DNA of 64,000 bases from Fen-1258 sp964449775 (GCA_964449775.1 CAYVBQ010000001.1:124001-188000), one strand, 5' to 3'; shown: positions 1 through 8,811, counted from the stretch's first letter. Program-made: numbers and translations. Notes: generated by a model not told the origin, from the letters alone.

Positions 1-2
1 GA

Positions 3-761
3 TTGAGTACAGCTAATGTTGGTGTTGCAAGAGAAACACTTCCTGATTTTTCAAAATGGGGAGAAATAGAACGCCAGCCGATGAGTAATATCCGGCGCAA
101 AACTGCGGAACATTTATCATACGCTTGGGCAACAATTCCACATGTAACTCAATTCGATAAAGCTGATATAACTGATCTCGAAAAATTGCGCAAACAATTT
201 GAGAAGAAAGTTGAAGAAGCCGGAGGAAAATTAACTGTAACTGCGGTACTCCTTAAAGTTCTTGCTTCAGCGCTAAAGGTTTTTCCACAGTTCAACAGCA
301 GCGTTGATATGGAAAAAAATGAAATTGTTTTCAAAAAATATGTGAATGTTGGAATTGCAGTTGACACGGATCGTGGTCTGCTTGTTCCGGTTATTCGTGA
401 TGTGGACAAGAAAAATATTATTCAACTTAGTATCGAACTCGCGGAGATTTCGAAGAAAGCGCGGGATAAAAAACTTTCGCTGGAGGAGATGCAAGGAGGA
501 TGTTTCACAATTTCAAATCTTGGCGGAATTGGCGGAACATATTTTACACCAATCATTAATTCACCGGAAGTAGCAATTGTCGGTATTTCAAAATCTGCAT
601 ACGAGCCGGTGTATATTGAGGGAAAGTTTGAGCCCCGATTGATGATGCCGCTTTCTATTTCTTATGATCACAGGATAATTGATGGAGCCGATGCAATTAG
701 ATTTTTGAGATGGGTTGTGAATGCTCTTGAGAATCCGTTCTTATTAAGCTTGGAAGGATAG
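3..761 (+). CDS. 2-oxoacid dehydrogenase E2 acyltransferase, C-terminal part (5' end outside the window)
   Basis: This is the catalytic domain of a dihydrolipoamide acyltransferase, the E2 core of a pyruvate-type dehydrogenase complex that moves the acyl group from lipoate to CoA. The reading frame is open to the window edge, so the lipoyl and subunit-binding domains lie upstream. Visible hallmarks are the start of the catalytic domain (PMSNIRRKTAEHL), the ISNLGGIGGTYFTPIIN segment and the active-site motif SYDHRIIDGADA close to the end, with the usual FLRWVVNALENP tail. A dihydrolipoamide dehydrogenase gene lies 6.6 kb downstream on the same strand, and the genes in between look inserted, because two extra copies of this gene's 3' end occur there (2956-3003 and 6044-6150). 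Substrate (pyruvate or branched-chain) cannot be told from this part. Confidence 0.9.
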   Translation: MSTANVGVARETLPDFSKWGEIERQPMSNIRRKTAEHLSYAWATIPHVTQFDKADITDLEKLRKQFEKKVEEAGGKLTVTAVLLKVLASALKVFPQFNSSVDMEKNEIVFKKYVNVGIAVDTDRGLLVPVIRDVDKKNIIQLSIELAEISKKARDKKLSLEEMQGGCFTISNLGGIGGTYFTPIINSPEVAIVGISKSAYEPVYIEGKFEPRLMMPLSISYDHRIIDGADAIRFLRWVVNALENPFLLSLEG

Positions 762-810
762 CAAAAAATCTTTATCATTATCCTAAGCAAACAATTTTAT
801 TGACGGAACG

Positions 811-2139
811 ATGACAAGAAACGGCATATTTGGTGATATCACATTAATTGATGATATTGAAATAAGTAATGCAAAAAAGAATAAACTAAACAATTCAGAT
901 AGAGCTTTTCACGATTGGTATAGATTTGTGCTTTCCTTTCCACCTCACCTAGTAAAAGAATACATCTCAAAATTCGGATTGGGTAAAAAAGATATTTTGT
1001 TGGACCCTTTCTGTGGAACCGGTACAACTCTTGTCGAGGCAAAAAAAAATTCAATTCCTTCAATCGGTATCGAAGCTAACCCAATTGCGGCTTTTGCATC
1101 AGATGTAAAAACAGACTGGGATGTAGATCCAAACCTTTTACTGCATCATGTTGGTGAAATTTTCAAAGAGAGTAAGAAGCAATTAAAGAAAGATGGAATA
1201 AATGATTTTCCAAGTGTTGATAACCTTAACGTAAAGGGTTTAAGGAAATTAACTCCAATACAGGAAAAACTAATAATAAAAGATTCAATCAGTCCTTTAC
1301 CACTTCATAAAACTCTTGTCTTACTAGAAGTAATAAATAACTATAAAGATTCAGAATATTATAAATATTATTTATTAGCGTTGGCTAACGCTCTGGTTTA
1401 CAAAATAAGTAATCTTCGTTTTGGACCTGAAGTCGGAATCGGGAAGATAAAAAAAGATGCTTCGGTAATAATAGATTGGCATTCTGAGATTAACAGAATT
1501 GCTAATGATCTGATGCAGTGCTCAAATATTACAAGTACCAAATCACAAGTAATAATAGAGGATTCAAGAAATTTACGGAATGTGTTGAATGGGACAAAAA
1601 TTTCTGCTGTAATCACCTCACCTCCTTATCCCAATGAAAAAGACTATACAAGAACAACAAGACTTGAATCTGTTCTACTCGGTTTTATAGATAATCGGGA
1701 TGATCTCAGAAAACTTAAAAAATCCTTAATAAGGTCAAACACAAGGGGTGTGTACAAAGATGATTCTGACGATTCATATATAGAAGGAAACCGCGAGATA
1801 AGAAAAATAGCTGATGACATTGAGACGAAAAGAAAACTATTGGGGAAAACCTCCGGGTTTGAAAAATTATATCATAGAGTAACAAAACTTTATTTTGGAG
1901 GAATTGCAAAACATCTTATTGATATGCAAAGCATTTTGAAACCCAATTCCTATTTGGCTTATGTTGTTGGGGATCAGGCTTCTTATCTAAGAGTCATGAT
2001 AAGAACAGGCAAATTAATCGGGGACATTGCCGAATCTTTGGGATATGAGTTGGTGAATATAGATGTTTTTAGAAAACGATTTTCAACTGCAACTCAATCT
2101 TATTTGAACGAAGAAGTTGTAATTCTTAAATGGAAATAG
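811..2139 (+). CDS. DNA methyltransferase of a restriction-modification system (SPPY type)
   Basis: This is a SAM-dependent amino-methyltransferase that protects DNA against the partner nuclease encoded next to it. The SAM-binding motif I reads DPFCGTGTT at residues 65-73 and the catalytic motif IV is SPPY at residues 270-273. SPPY is most common in N4-cytosine enzymes, though N6-adenine cannot be excluded. Motif I precedes motif IV with about 200 residues between, which matches the alpha-like order with the target-recognition region in the middle. The 442-residue length is ordinary. The gene starts 50 bases after the E2 stop codon and is followed after 13 bases by the nuclease gene, so the two form one operon. 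No control (C) protein gene is seen. Confidence 0.88.
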   Translation: MTRNGIFGDITLIDDIEISNAKKNKLNNSDRAFHDWYRFVLSFPPHLVKEYISKFGLGKKDILLDPFCGTGTTLVEAKKNSIPSIGIEANPIAAFASDVKTDWDVDPNLLLHHVGEIFKESKKQLKKDGINDFPSVDNLNVKGLRKLTPIQEKLIIKDSISPLPLHKTLVLLEVINNYKDSEYYKYYLLALANALVYKISNLRFGPEVGIGKIKKDASVIIDWHSEINRIANDLMQCSNITSTKSQVIIEDSRNLRNVLNGTKISAVITSPPYPNEKDYTRTTRLESVLLGFIDNRDDLRKLKKSLIRSNTRGVYKDDSDDSYIEGNREIRKIADDIETKRKLLGKTSGFEKLYHRVTKLYFGGIAKHLIDMQSILKPNSYLAYVVGDQASYLRVMIRTGKLIGDIAESLGYELVNIDVFRKRFSTATQSYLNEEVVILKWK

Positions 2140-2152
2140 AGGAGACGGCATA

Positions 2153-2947
2153 ATGTCCGAACAGAATAGGTATTCATTGATCATTGAAGATATTTTCTTC
2201 AAGCATTACAAAAAAGGAGAATGTGAAATTACTTTCACACGATCTGAGATTGAGGGAACTGCCCAAAAATTAAAAATAAAACTTCCTCTTAATCTTGGAG
2301 ATATAATCTATTCCTTTCGATATAGAACCCCGCTGCCCGAAAAAATAATCAATACTGCTCCAAAAAGTCTCGAATGGATCATTCGTCCTGCCGGCAGGGC
2401 TAAATATAAATTCGTTCTTACGAGACAGACATTTATTACACCGGCGGAAAATTTAGCTGAAACAAAAATATTAAATGCTACTCCCGGATTAATTGTTAGA
2501 TATGCGTTAGGTGACGAACAGGGTCTTCTTGCGCGTGTAAGATATAACAGGTTAATCGACATATTCACGGGGCTTACTTGCTATTCACTTCAAAATCATT
2601 TACGAACTACTGTCCCGGAGATGGGACAGGTGGAAACAGATGAATTGTATATTGCTGTCGATAAGCGCGGTGCGCATTATGTAATTCCCGTACAGGCAAA
2701 AGGTGGAAACGATAAATTGAGCATTGTTCAGATTTTGCAAGATTATGCATTATGCGAATCCAAATTTCCCGACCTGATATGTAAATGTATTGCTGCACAA
2801 TTCAAGAAAAATGGTGCAATTGTTCTTTTTGAATTTGAGAAAGCAGATGATCAAATTAAAATCGTATCCGAGAAGCATTATCGTTTAGTTGATGCTGGTG
2901 ATTTGTCGAAAGAAGAATTAGAGAAGTATAATAATAGGTTGAACTAA
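2153..2947 (+). CDS. Type II restriction endonuclease-like protein
   Basis: This 264-residue protein is translated directly after the methyltransferase and is most likely the nuclease of the pair. Residues 160-183 contain VETDELYIAVD followed by IPVQAKGG, which fits the PD-(D/E)xK nuclease fold with acidic residues E161/D163 and a QxK variant of the last motif (Q181, K183). I recognise this block from restriction endonucleases annotated beside SPPY methyltransferases, but no sequence specificity can be read from it. An AGGAGAC ribosome site precedes the ATG. The stop codon is only 8 bases before a stray copy of the upstream E2 gene's 3' end, which marks the cassette edge. Confidence 0.72.
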   Translation: MSEQNRYSLIIEDIFFKHYKKGECEITFTRSEIEGTAQKLKIKLPLNLGDIIYSFRYRTPLPEKIINTAPKSLEWIIRPAGRAKYKFVLTRQTFITPAENLAETKILNATPGLIVRYALGDEQGLLARVRYNRLIDIFTGLTCYSLQNHLRTTVPEMGQVETDELYIAVDKRGAHYVIPVQAKGGNDKLSIVQILQDYALCESKFPDLICKCIAAQFKKNGAIVLFEFEKADDQIKIVSEKHYRLVDAGDLSKEELEKYNNRLN

Positions 2948-2955
2948 CAAGACTG

Positions 2956-3003
2956 ATTGTTAACGCTCTAGAGAATCCGTTCTTGCTTTCACTTGAAGGA
3001 TGA
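2956..3003 (+). pseudogene. Displaced 3' end of the E2 acyltransferase gene (copy A)
   Basis: This stretch translates to IVNALENPFLLSLEG and a stop, against VVNALENPFLLSLEG at the end of the resident E2 gene (714-761). The DNA differs at many third positions, so it is a diverged allele and not a recent exact duplicate. It sits directly behind the restriction-modification genes, as if those were inserted at the gene end and the old end pushed downstream while the incoming DNA supplied a new end. It is too short to be expressed as a protein. Confidence 0.85.
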
Positions 3004-3031
3004 TAGATTAAATTATCTTTTTCATTATAAA

Positions 3032-3085
3032 GATGTATCGGATTCAAATTATTGTAATACTCAAAAGTTTGAATCCGTTTACATC
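3032..3085. terminator. Long intergenic hairpin behind displaced E2 end
   Basis: Perfect arms CGGATTCAAA (3039-3048) and TTTGAATCCG (3068-3077) are extended by GATGTA and TACATC outside. It follows the displaced E2 3' end and may be the original terminator of that gene. It also lies between convergent units (E2 remnant on plus, alcohol dehydrogenase on minus). There is no strong T-run. Confidence 0.5.
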
Positions 3086-3140
3086 TGCTAATCCTTCGGA
3101 AGAGAGTCTAATGCTTGTGTAGATTTTTGCCAAGATCGTT

Positions 3141-4301
3141 TTATATAGAACTCTCCAATATTTTACGACTTATAACTAATGACAAATCTCTGCTTTCCGA
3201 TAACTTAGTCATACCTTTAGTTTCTAACCCTTTTATTACTTTCTCAATATCTGCGGTGGTAATATTATAATCGGTTAAGTGTGTTTTTATTCCGAGGCTT
3301 TCGAAGAACTCTCTCGTTTTTATTATTGCCAGTTCAATCTTTTTATCTTCATCCTTCTCTTCAATTTTCCAGACACGCTCTGCGTATTGTAATAGTTTTG
3401 CTCGCTTCTTATCCTTTCTAATATTCAAAAGTGAGGGGAGTACAATCGCAAGTGATTTTGCATGATCTATTCCAAATAGTGCAGTCAACTCATGTCCGAT
3501 CATGTGTGTAGTCCAATCTTGAGGTACTCCTGATCCGATCAATCCATTTAGTGCCATCGTTGCGTTCCAAACAAGATTGGCTCTTAAATCATAATCAGAC
3601 GGCTCATCAATTGTTTTTCTGCCTATCTCAATTAATGTTTGTAAAATACCTTCTGCAGTCCTATCCTGAAATTTGCCTTCTACTGGGAAGGTTAAGTATT
3701 GTTCAATTACATGAACGAATGCATCCACAACACCATTAGCTACTTGCGTAGATGGTAATGTAAAAGTTAATGTCGGATCGAGGAATGAAAACTTTGGAAA
3801 AGTTAATGGACTGAAAACAACATATTTACTATTGCCGTAACTTATTACGGCTCCGGAGTTCATTTCTGAACCGGTAGCCGGTAATGTTAAGACCGTTCCA
3901 AATGGAACCGCTTCAGAAACAGAAGAAGGATTAAAACTCTTGAAAAGCAACTCTTCCGGTTTATCTCCTTTGTATTTTGCAGCCAGTGCAATAAATTTTG
4001 TTCCATCCATAACAGAACCGCCGCCAACTGCAAGCAGGAAACCAATATTTTCTTTTTTAACAAGTTCTACTGCCTTCATCAAAGTTTCAAATTTGGGATT
4101 TGGTTCAATCCCTCCGAATTCGAAAAATTTTCTATTCCCTAATGCTTTGGTAACTTTTGCTAATGTTCCGAATTTCTTAACACTTCCACCTCCGTACAAA
4201 ACAAGTACATTAACATCTTGAGGCACTAATGCGTCTAGTTCGTTCAAACGGTCTTTACCAAAAACAATGCGTGTGGGATTATAAAAATCAAAATTGTACA
4301 T
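3141..4301 (-). CDS. yqhD: Iron-type NAD(P)H-dependent alcohol dehydrogenase (YqhD/BDH-like)
   Basis: This cytoplasmic enzyme of the group III metal-dependent alcohol dehydrogenases reduces aldehydes to alcohols with NADPH. The cofactor loop GGGSVMDG is present, and the metal ligands are visible as the D and H of VVDAFVHVIEQY and the two histidines of THMIGHELTALFGIDHAKS. The 386-residue length fits the family. It is the last gene of a minus-strand group (TetR regulator, SDR, this gene), with only 25 bases to the SDR gene, so an operon for aldehyde handling is likely. Its role as an aldehyde scavenger is inferred from YqhD relatives. The whole group lies between two copies of the E2 gene 3' end and looks acquired. 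Confidence 0.9.
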   Translation of the reverse strand: MYNFDFYNPTRIVFGKDRLNELDALVPQDVNVLVLYGGGSVKKFGTLAKVTKALGNRKFFEFGGIEPNPKFETLMKAVELVKKENIGFLLAVGGGSVMDGTKFIALAAKYKGDKPEELLFKSFNPSSVSEAVPFGTVLTLPATGSEMNSGAVISYGNSKYVVFSPLTFPKFSFLDPTLTFTLPSTQVANGVVDAFVHVIEQYLTFPVEGKFQDRTAEGILQTLIEIGRKTIDEPSDYDLRANLVWNATMALNGLIGSGVPQDWTTHMIGHELTALFGIDHAKSLAIVLPSLLNIRKDKKRAKLLQYAERVWKIEEKDEDKKIELAIIKTREFFESLGIKTHLTDYNITTADIEKVIKGLETKGMTKLSESRDLSLVISRKILESSI

Positions 4302-4326
4302 AGTGAATTCCTTCGATTAATATTTA

Positions 4327-5232
4327 CTATAAGTTAAATTTTATTCCAGTTAGATTCTCAGATATATCCCATAATTTGGCGGCGATACTTTTTTCGTGTG
4401 ATAATTTATTCGACTCAACTTTTTTAGGGTAACCGCGCCATTCTTGCCAGCCGTCGGGACCGAAAAAGTTTCCACTTTGCGCGGTTTCATCAATCGCAGC
4501 TCTCAAAGTTGGCAGTGCGCCTTGCCATGTTTTCATTGCGAAAAATCCGTTTAGGAATTCGAATATTCCGCTGTGGCGCTGAAGTTCTGTAGCTGTCCAG
4601 CCAGGATGAGCAACTGTAACTTTTATTTTTGATTTGCTGTTAACGAGTCTTCTCTGCAACTCATAAGTAAAATAGAGATTCGATATTTTACTATCACCAT
4701 ATGCACGCCATGATTTGTATTTTCTTTTTTCCCAATTCAAATCATCAAAGTTTAGATTGCCGTATTTATGTGCCGCGCTAGAAACATTAATAATTCGCGA
4801 ATCATTTGTTTTTTGTAACAGATTGATTAATAAGCCGGTTAATGCAAAATGTCCGAGATGATTTGTTCCAAATTGAAGTTCATATCCATCTTTTGTTTTT
4901 GAGTATGGAGGAATCATTACCCCGGCATTGTTTATTAACAAATCCAGCTTATTATATTTCTCTTTGAATGATTTGGCGAAAGAACGAACTGTATCGAGAC
5001 TTGCCAAATCCAATTCCATAACATGCACATCTGCATTATTATGCTGCGCTCGAATTTTGTTTTCGGCGGCAGTTCCTTTTTCCATGTTTCTAACCGCAAT
5101 AATTACGATCGCGTTTTTACTTGCCAGTACTCGTGCGGCTTCAAAACCTATTCCGCTGCTTGAACCTGTTACTATTGCTATTCTTCCTCTTTGGTCGGCA
5201 ATATTATTCGCATCCCATTTTTGTTGAGTCAT
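4327..5232 (-). CDS. Short-chain dehydrogenase/reductase
   Basis: This is a 301-residue classical SDR oxidoreductase with the NAD(P) loop TGSSSGIG near residue 23, the NNAG motif, the catalytic serine in INVSSAAH and the YxxxK pair as YGDSK. The overall pattern, with LGHFALTGLL and a C-terminal WEWRGYPKK segment, resembles the retinol-dehydrogenase/WWOX-like branch, which acts on varied alcohols and ketones, so the substrate is open. A strong ribosome site (AGGAGG) precedes the start. The gene follows the TetR regulator and precedes the alcohol dehydrogenase on the minus strand. A TetR-type operator half-similar to that at the regulator's own promoter lies just upstream (5272-5293), so it is probably regulated by that repressor. 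Confidence 0.88.
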   Translation of the reverse strand: MTQQKWDANNIADQRGRIAIVTGSSSGIGFEAARVLASKNAIVIIAVRNMEKGTAAENKIRAQHNNADVHVMELDLASLDTVRSFAKSFKEKYNKLDLLINNAGVMIPPYSKTKDGYELQFGTNHLGHFALTGLLINLLQKTNDSRIINVSSAAHKYGNLNFDDLNWEKRKYKSWRAYGDSKISNLYFTYELQRRLVNSKSKIKVTVAHPGWTATELQRHSGIFEFLNGFFAMKTWQGALPTLRAAIDETAQSGNFFGPDGWQEWRGYPKKVESNKLSHEKSIAAKLWDISENLTGIKFNL

Positions 5233-5271
5233 AGTTCCTCCTTTTTTTTAGAGTAATTCTTGAAAGTTTTG

Positions 5272-5293
5272 AATAAGTGAATATTCATTTAGT
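5272..5293. promoter_or_regulatory. Probable TetR operator upstream of the SDR gene
   Basis: Half-sites AATAAGTGA and TCATTTAGT are separated by four bases (ATAT). They match the perfect operator at 5892-5913 in arm sequence, arm length and spacer length, with two mismatches to symmetry. Position between the regulator stop and the SDR start suggests control of the SDR-ADH transcript. Confidence 0.6.
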
Positions 5294-5310
5294 TATTAGG
5301 CAAAAATTTT

Positions 5311-5883
5311 TTAAAGTTTAATAGCATCCCAAGCTAATGTGAATGCTTGATCAATGCTATCTTTCGTTAAATCAAGAGTCTTGCAAAGTTTTGGATTCGA
5401 TAATATCATCATCGGATAAAATATGAAAGCCGCAAGCATTTCATGAGGCACATTCTTAATTACTTTCTGTTCTATTCCTTTTTGCAAAACTTTTAGCATT
5501 GGTTCAAAATGTTTTTCCACTGTTACATGATTCACAAGTTCGGAATAAGGGGAATTAGAAAACTGTTCAGCAAATCGGTAATATTCGCGGTTTTTCGAAA
5601 CATATTCAAATCCATTTAGCCAAAACGTCCTAAAAATATCTCTAAAAGGGTTGGTGTCGTCGAAGTTTTTGAGGAGCGCCTCACTTAATTTCTGTTTGAT
5701 CTCCACATAAGTGGAAACGAGCAAATCTTCTTTATTCTTATAGTAGATATAAAGCGTTGCAGGCGAAACATTGGCCTCTTGTGCAATCTTGGCGACAGAA
5801 CTGGAGACAAAACCGATCTCATTCACTAGTTTGACCGTTGCCTGAATTATCGCCTCTTGTTTGTATTCATCCTTAATTCTCAT
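5311..5883 (-). CDS. TetR/AcrR-family repressor
   Basis: This is a 190-residue dimeric DNA-binding regulator. The N-terminal helix-turn-helix shows the family signature, VAKIAQEANVSPATLYIYYKNKEDLL, and the C-terminal domain is the variable ligand-binding part. I place the start at the second ATG (MRIKDEYKQEA) because the upstream ATG at 5902-5904 lies inside a perfect inverted repeat that looks like the autoregulatory operator. The gene is first in a minus-strand group with SDR and alcohol dehydrogenase genes. By analogy, the repressor would be released by an aldehyde or related toxic compound, which would induce the two enzymes. The ligand is not deducible. Confidence 0.9.
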   Translation of the reverse strand: MRIKDEYKQEAIIQATVKLVNEIGFVSSSVAKIAQEANVSPATLYIYYKNKEDLLVSTYVEIKQKLSEALLKNFDDTNPFRDIFRTFWLNGFEYVSKNREYYRFAEQFSNSPYSELVNHVTVEKHFEPMLKVLQKGIEQKVIKNVPHEMLAAFIFYPMMILSNPKLCKTLDLTKDSIDQAFTLAWDAIKL

Positions 5884-5891
5884 GGCTCTAA

Positions 5892-5913
5892 AATAAATGA
5901 TCATTCATTTATT
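5892..5913. promoter_or_regulatory. Perfect palindromic operator at the TetR promoter
   Basis: Nine-base arms AATAAATGA and TCATTTATT form a perfect inverted repeat around the four-base centre TCAT, directly upstream of the TetR gene. Size and position are typical of autorepression by a TetR dimer. A related site lies before the SDR gene. Confidence 0.7.
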
Positions 5914-6043
5914 GTCAAGCGATATTTTTAGAATCTCGTTTCTTGATTCTTCCAGTTATAGAAATAAGTGAAATTTAACTCCCACCAATATCCGTTAACT
6001 TGACGGCGGAATAAATAATATTGAGCATAAAAATATTATAACG

Positions 6044-6150
6044 CTCTCACTTTTTAACGATCACCGAATAATTGAAGGTGCTGTGGAGTTCTATTCCTGA
6101 GATGGGTTGTTAACTCTTTTGACAAGATCAGACGAATAAAATATTTATAA
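6044..6150 (+). pseudogene. Displaced, decayed 3' end of an E2 acyltransferase gene (copy B)
   Basis: Translation gives LSLFNDHRIIEGAVEFY, then after a one-base frame change FLRWVVNSFDKI, matching the resident E2 tail LSISYDHRIIDGADAIRFLRWVVNALENP. The active-site DHRIIxGA motif is still readable. There are a frameshift, an in-frame stop in the first frame and heavy divergence, so it is clearly dead and older than copy A. It marks the far side of the TetR/SDR/ADH group, and no other gene is seen in 5914-6226. Confidence 0.8.
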
Positions 6151-6226
6151 TAATATACTGATATAACAATGAAAGTTTTACAGGTTTCTATATCTCGAGT
6201 AATCTTTATAACATGTTCAATGATTA

Positions 6227-7186
6227 TTAAAGCTCCTCTAATCTCTTTTTTGCGAACTCAGCATTTTTACCTTCTTTGTAGATATTCAGATAGCGGGAAT
6301 ACATCTCCTTAGCTTCTTTCTTCATGTTTTTCTGTTCATAAGCTTTTGCTAATTTAAAAATAGAAGACGCATAATTAGGATTAAGCGAGAGTGCTTTTTG
6401 GTAACATTTTATCGCTTCATCTCCCATCTCTTTGCCGGCGTATCCATCGCCGAGAGCATCATGTGCGCGGGGTTCCTTTGGTTCGAGCTCGGAATATTTT
6501 TTATAATATTTGAACGCATCATCAAATCTTTTCTGCTTTGCACAAAAATTTCCATAAACAATATAAGCGTCGGAGCTGTCCGGTTTTTCAGTTATTGCTT
6601 TTTTATAATAATTTTCTTCTTCGTTAAATTTTTGTTCATTGCCTGCAATTATTGCATAGCTTAACCAACCTTTATATTGATTAAGTTTACTAATCTCTTG
6701 TGCTTGAGTTTTAGCTTTATCTACGCTTCCGCCCATGATTCCTGGGGCGCGTAAATAATATTGCAGCAAAGCCGCTCTTGCGTCAATATGTTTCGGATTT
6801 AATTCAATTGCTTTCTCGAATTCCTCCTTGGTTTTGTTGGCTAAAGAGACTTGTTTAAATATATTTGCACTCTGAGCCAATCTGCCGGAAACGGCGCCGA
6901 GCATATAATGATAATCAGCATTATTTTTTTCTAATTCAATTGCCTCTTCAAATAAATCACTGGCTTTGTCCATGTCACGGTCATGTACCATAGAGATCAG
7001 TCCTAAATAGTATTTTACTTTTCCATTTCTTGATTCATTTTTCGAAATGATTTCGAATATTGCTTTTGCCTCCTTGAATTTTTTGTCTTTATAAAGATTA
7101 ATTCCTTGATCCAATGTGCTTTGTGCAAGGCAGTTAAATGATGTGGCAAATAAAAATAAAATAATAATCGCCTTTTTCATTTTCAT
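6227..7186 (-). CDS. Exported tetratricopeptide-repeat protein
   Basis: A cleavable signal peptide (residues 1-21, ending CLAQS) is followed by about seven TPR units, for example the AKAIFEIISKNESRN, ALSLNPNYASSIFKLAKAYE and GYAGKEMGDEAIKCYQKAL segments. TPR arrays form protein-binding superhelices, so this is probably a periplasmic or outer-membrane-associated scaffold with no enzymatic role visible. It is monocistronic and lies back to back with the dihydrolipoamide dehydrogenase gene, sharing a 196-base promoter region. Specific partners are not known. Confidence 0.8.
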   Translation of the reverse strand: MKMKKAIIILFLFATSFNCLAQSTLDQGINLYKDKKFKEAKAIFEIISKNESRNGKVKYYLGLISMVHDRDMDKASDLFEEAIELEKNNADYHYMLGAVSGRLAQSANIFKQVSLANKTKEEFEKAIELNPKHIDARAALLQYYLRAPGIMGGSVDKAKTQAQEISKLNQYKGWLSYAIIAGNEQKFNEEENYYKKAITEKPDSSDAYIVYGNFCAKQKRFDDAFKYYKKYSELEPKEPRAHDALGDGYAGKEMGDEAIKCYQKALSLNPNYASSIFKLAKAYEQKNMKKEAKEMYSRYLNIYKEGKNAEFAKKRLEEL

Positions 7187-7382
7187 AAAATTATCTCCTG
7201 GTTTTGCTCTTATTCAATGAAGAATTAATATTTGTTCCCATCAAGATTTTGTACGATCTAATATAAGAAAAGAGTAAGCACCTAATTCTTTAAGATTCTC
7301 CACTCTTTCTTCTTCAGATATATCTTGTCTTTTTAGTATCTTTAAAATGAAAAAGTTCCTAACAAAATTCTTGGTAATTCTA

Positions 7383-8801
7383 ATGTCAACAAAAACACAA
7401 CTCGCAGTTATTGGAGGTGGACCGGGCGGATACGCAGCAGCATTTCTTGCGGCTGATCTTGGTATGCAAGTTACATTAATAGATTTAGAAAAAAATCCCG
7501 GCGGCGTTTGTCTTTACAGAGGATGTATTCCATCAAAAGCGCTTCTTCACATTGCAAAGCTTATTAAAGAGACAGAAGAAGCAAAAAAATGGGGCATTGA
7601 ATTCGGTGAGCCTAAAATTGATCTTGATAAACTTCGCGATTTTAAAAATGGAGTTGTTAATAAACTAACCGGCGGACTTGGACAATTAGCAAAACAGCGC
7701 AAAGTAAATTACATACACGGCAAAGCTACATTTACAAATTCAAATACACTTTCGGTTGCTAAAGTTGATGGAACAACCGAAGAAGTTGTTTACGAAAAAG
7801 CTATACTTGCAACCGGTTCTGTACCTGCCAAAGTGCCCGGACTATCTATAGATTCACCACGAGTGATGGATTCTACGTCGGCTCTTGAGTTGAACGATGT
7901 TCCTAAACGATTATTAGTGATTGGTGGCGGATATATTGGCTTAGAACTAAGCACTGTTTATGCTGCACTAGGAAGTAAAGTAACTGTCGTTGAAATGTTG
8001 CCCGGGTTATTGCCAGGAGCTGACCGCGATTTAGTTGCAGTGCTGGATAAACGCATTAAATCAATGATGGAAAATGTTTTTACAGAAACTAAAGTTATTG
8101 AATTAAAAGAAACCAGCGATGGAATTCAAGTACGCTTAGAAGGAAGCAAAGTAACAGAACCGGAACAAATTTTCGATAAAGTTTTAATTTCGGTCGGTCG
8201 TAAACCTGTTACAACGGGATTTGGTTTAGAGAACACAAAGGTAAAAGTCAGCGAACGCGGATTTGTTATTGTTGATAAAACATTGAAGACCGATGATCCA
8301 AACATTTATGCAATCGGCGATATTGTGGGTAATCCAATGCTTGCGCACAAGGCTGCGGCTGAGGGTAAGGTTGCAGTTGAAGCGATACTGGGTCACAAAG
8401 TTGCATTCGAACCAAACGCGATTCCGGCAGTTGTATTTACTGATCCCGAATTGGCGTGGGCGGGCATTACGGAAATAGAAGCGCGGGAAAAAGGGATTAA
8501 AGTGGAAGTAGCCAAGTTTCCGTGGGGCGCAAGTGGACGCGCAACTACATTGGACAGAAATGACGGAATGACTAAATTAATTATAGAGCCTGGTACTGAA
8601 AGAATTTTAGGTGTTGGAATGGTTGGTGTTGGAGCCGGCGATATGATAGCTGAAGGAACATTGGCAATTGAGATGGGCGCGGTTGTAAAAGATTTAGAAT
8701 TAACAATTCATCCGCATCCAACTTTATCAGAAACTATGATGGCAGCTGCAGAAGTTTTTTACGGACGTGCAACTGATATGTATAGACCCAAAAGAAAATA
8801 G
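7383..8801 (+). CDS. lpdA: Dihydrolipoamide dehydrogenase (E3)
   Basis: This FAD enzyme reoxidises dihydrolipoamide on E2 with NAD and serves 2-oxoacid dehydrogenase complexes. All hallmarks are present: FAD loop GGGPGGYAAAF, redox-active disulfide CLYRGCIPSK, NAD loop GGGYIGLELS, second FAD motif YAIGDI and the active-site His-Glu pair in HPHPTLSE. I start at the second ATG (MSTKTQLAVIGGG), since the 12 upstream residues are absent from the family; this gives 472 residues, the usual length. It is on the same strand as the E2 gene at the window start and was probably its direct neighbour before the genes in between arrived. Confidence 0.95.
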   Translation: MSTKTQLAVIGGGPGGYAAAFLAADLGMQVTLIDLEKNPGGVCLYRGCIPSKALLHIAKLIKETEEAKKWGIEFGEPKIDLDKLRDFKNGVVNKLTGGLGQLAKQRKVNYIHGKATFTNSNTLSVAKVDGTTEEVVYEKAILATGSVPAKVPGLSIDSPRVMDSTSALELNDVPKRLLVIGGGYIGLELSTVYAALGSKVTVVEMLPGLLPGADRDLVAVLDKRIKSMMENVFTETKVIELKETSDGIQVRLEGSKVTEPEQIFDKVLISVGRKPVTTGFGLENTKVKVSERGFVIVDKTLKTDDPNIYAIGDIVGNPMLAHKAAAEGKVAVEAILGHKVAFEPNAIPAVVFTDPELAWAGITEIEAREKGIKVEVAKFPWGASGRATTLDRNDGMTKLIIEPGTERILGVGMVGVGAGDMIAEGTLAIEMGAVVKDLELTIHPHPTLSETMMAAAEVFYGRATDMYRPKRK

Positions 8802-8811
8802 CCCCACCCAT

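Noticed and set aside
2956..3003. attL/attR sites of an integrase-borne island
   Set aside because: No integrase or excisionase is encoded between the copies, and the copies are diverged gene ends, not exact short att repeats.
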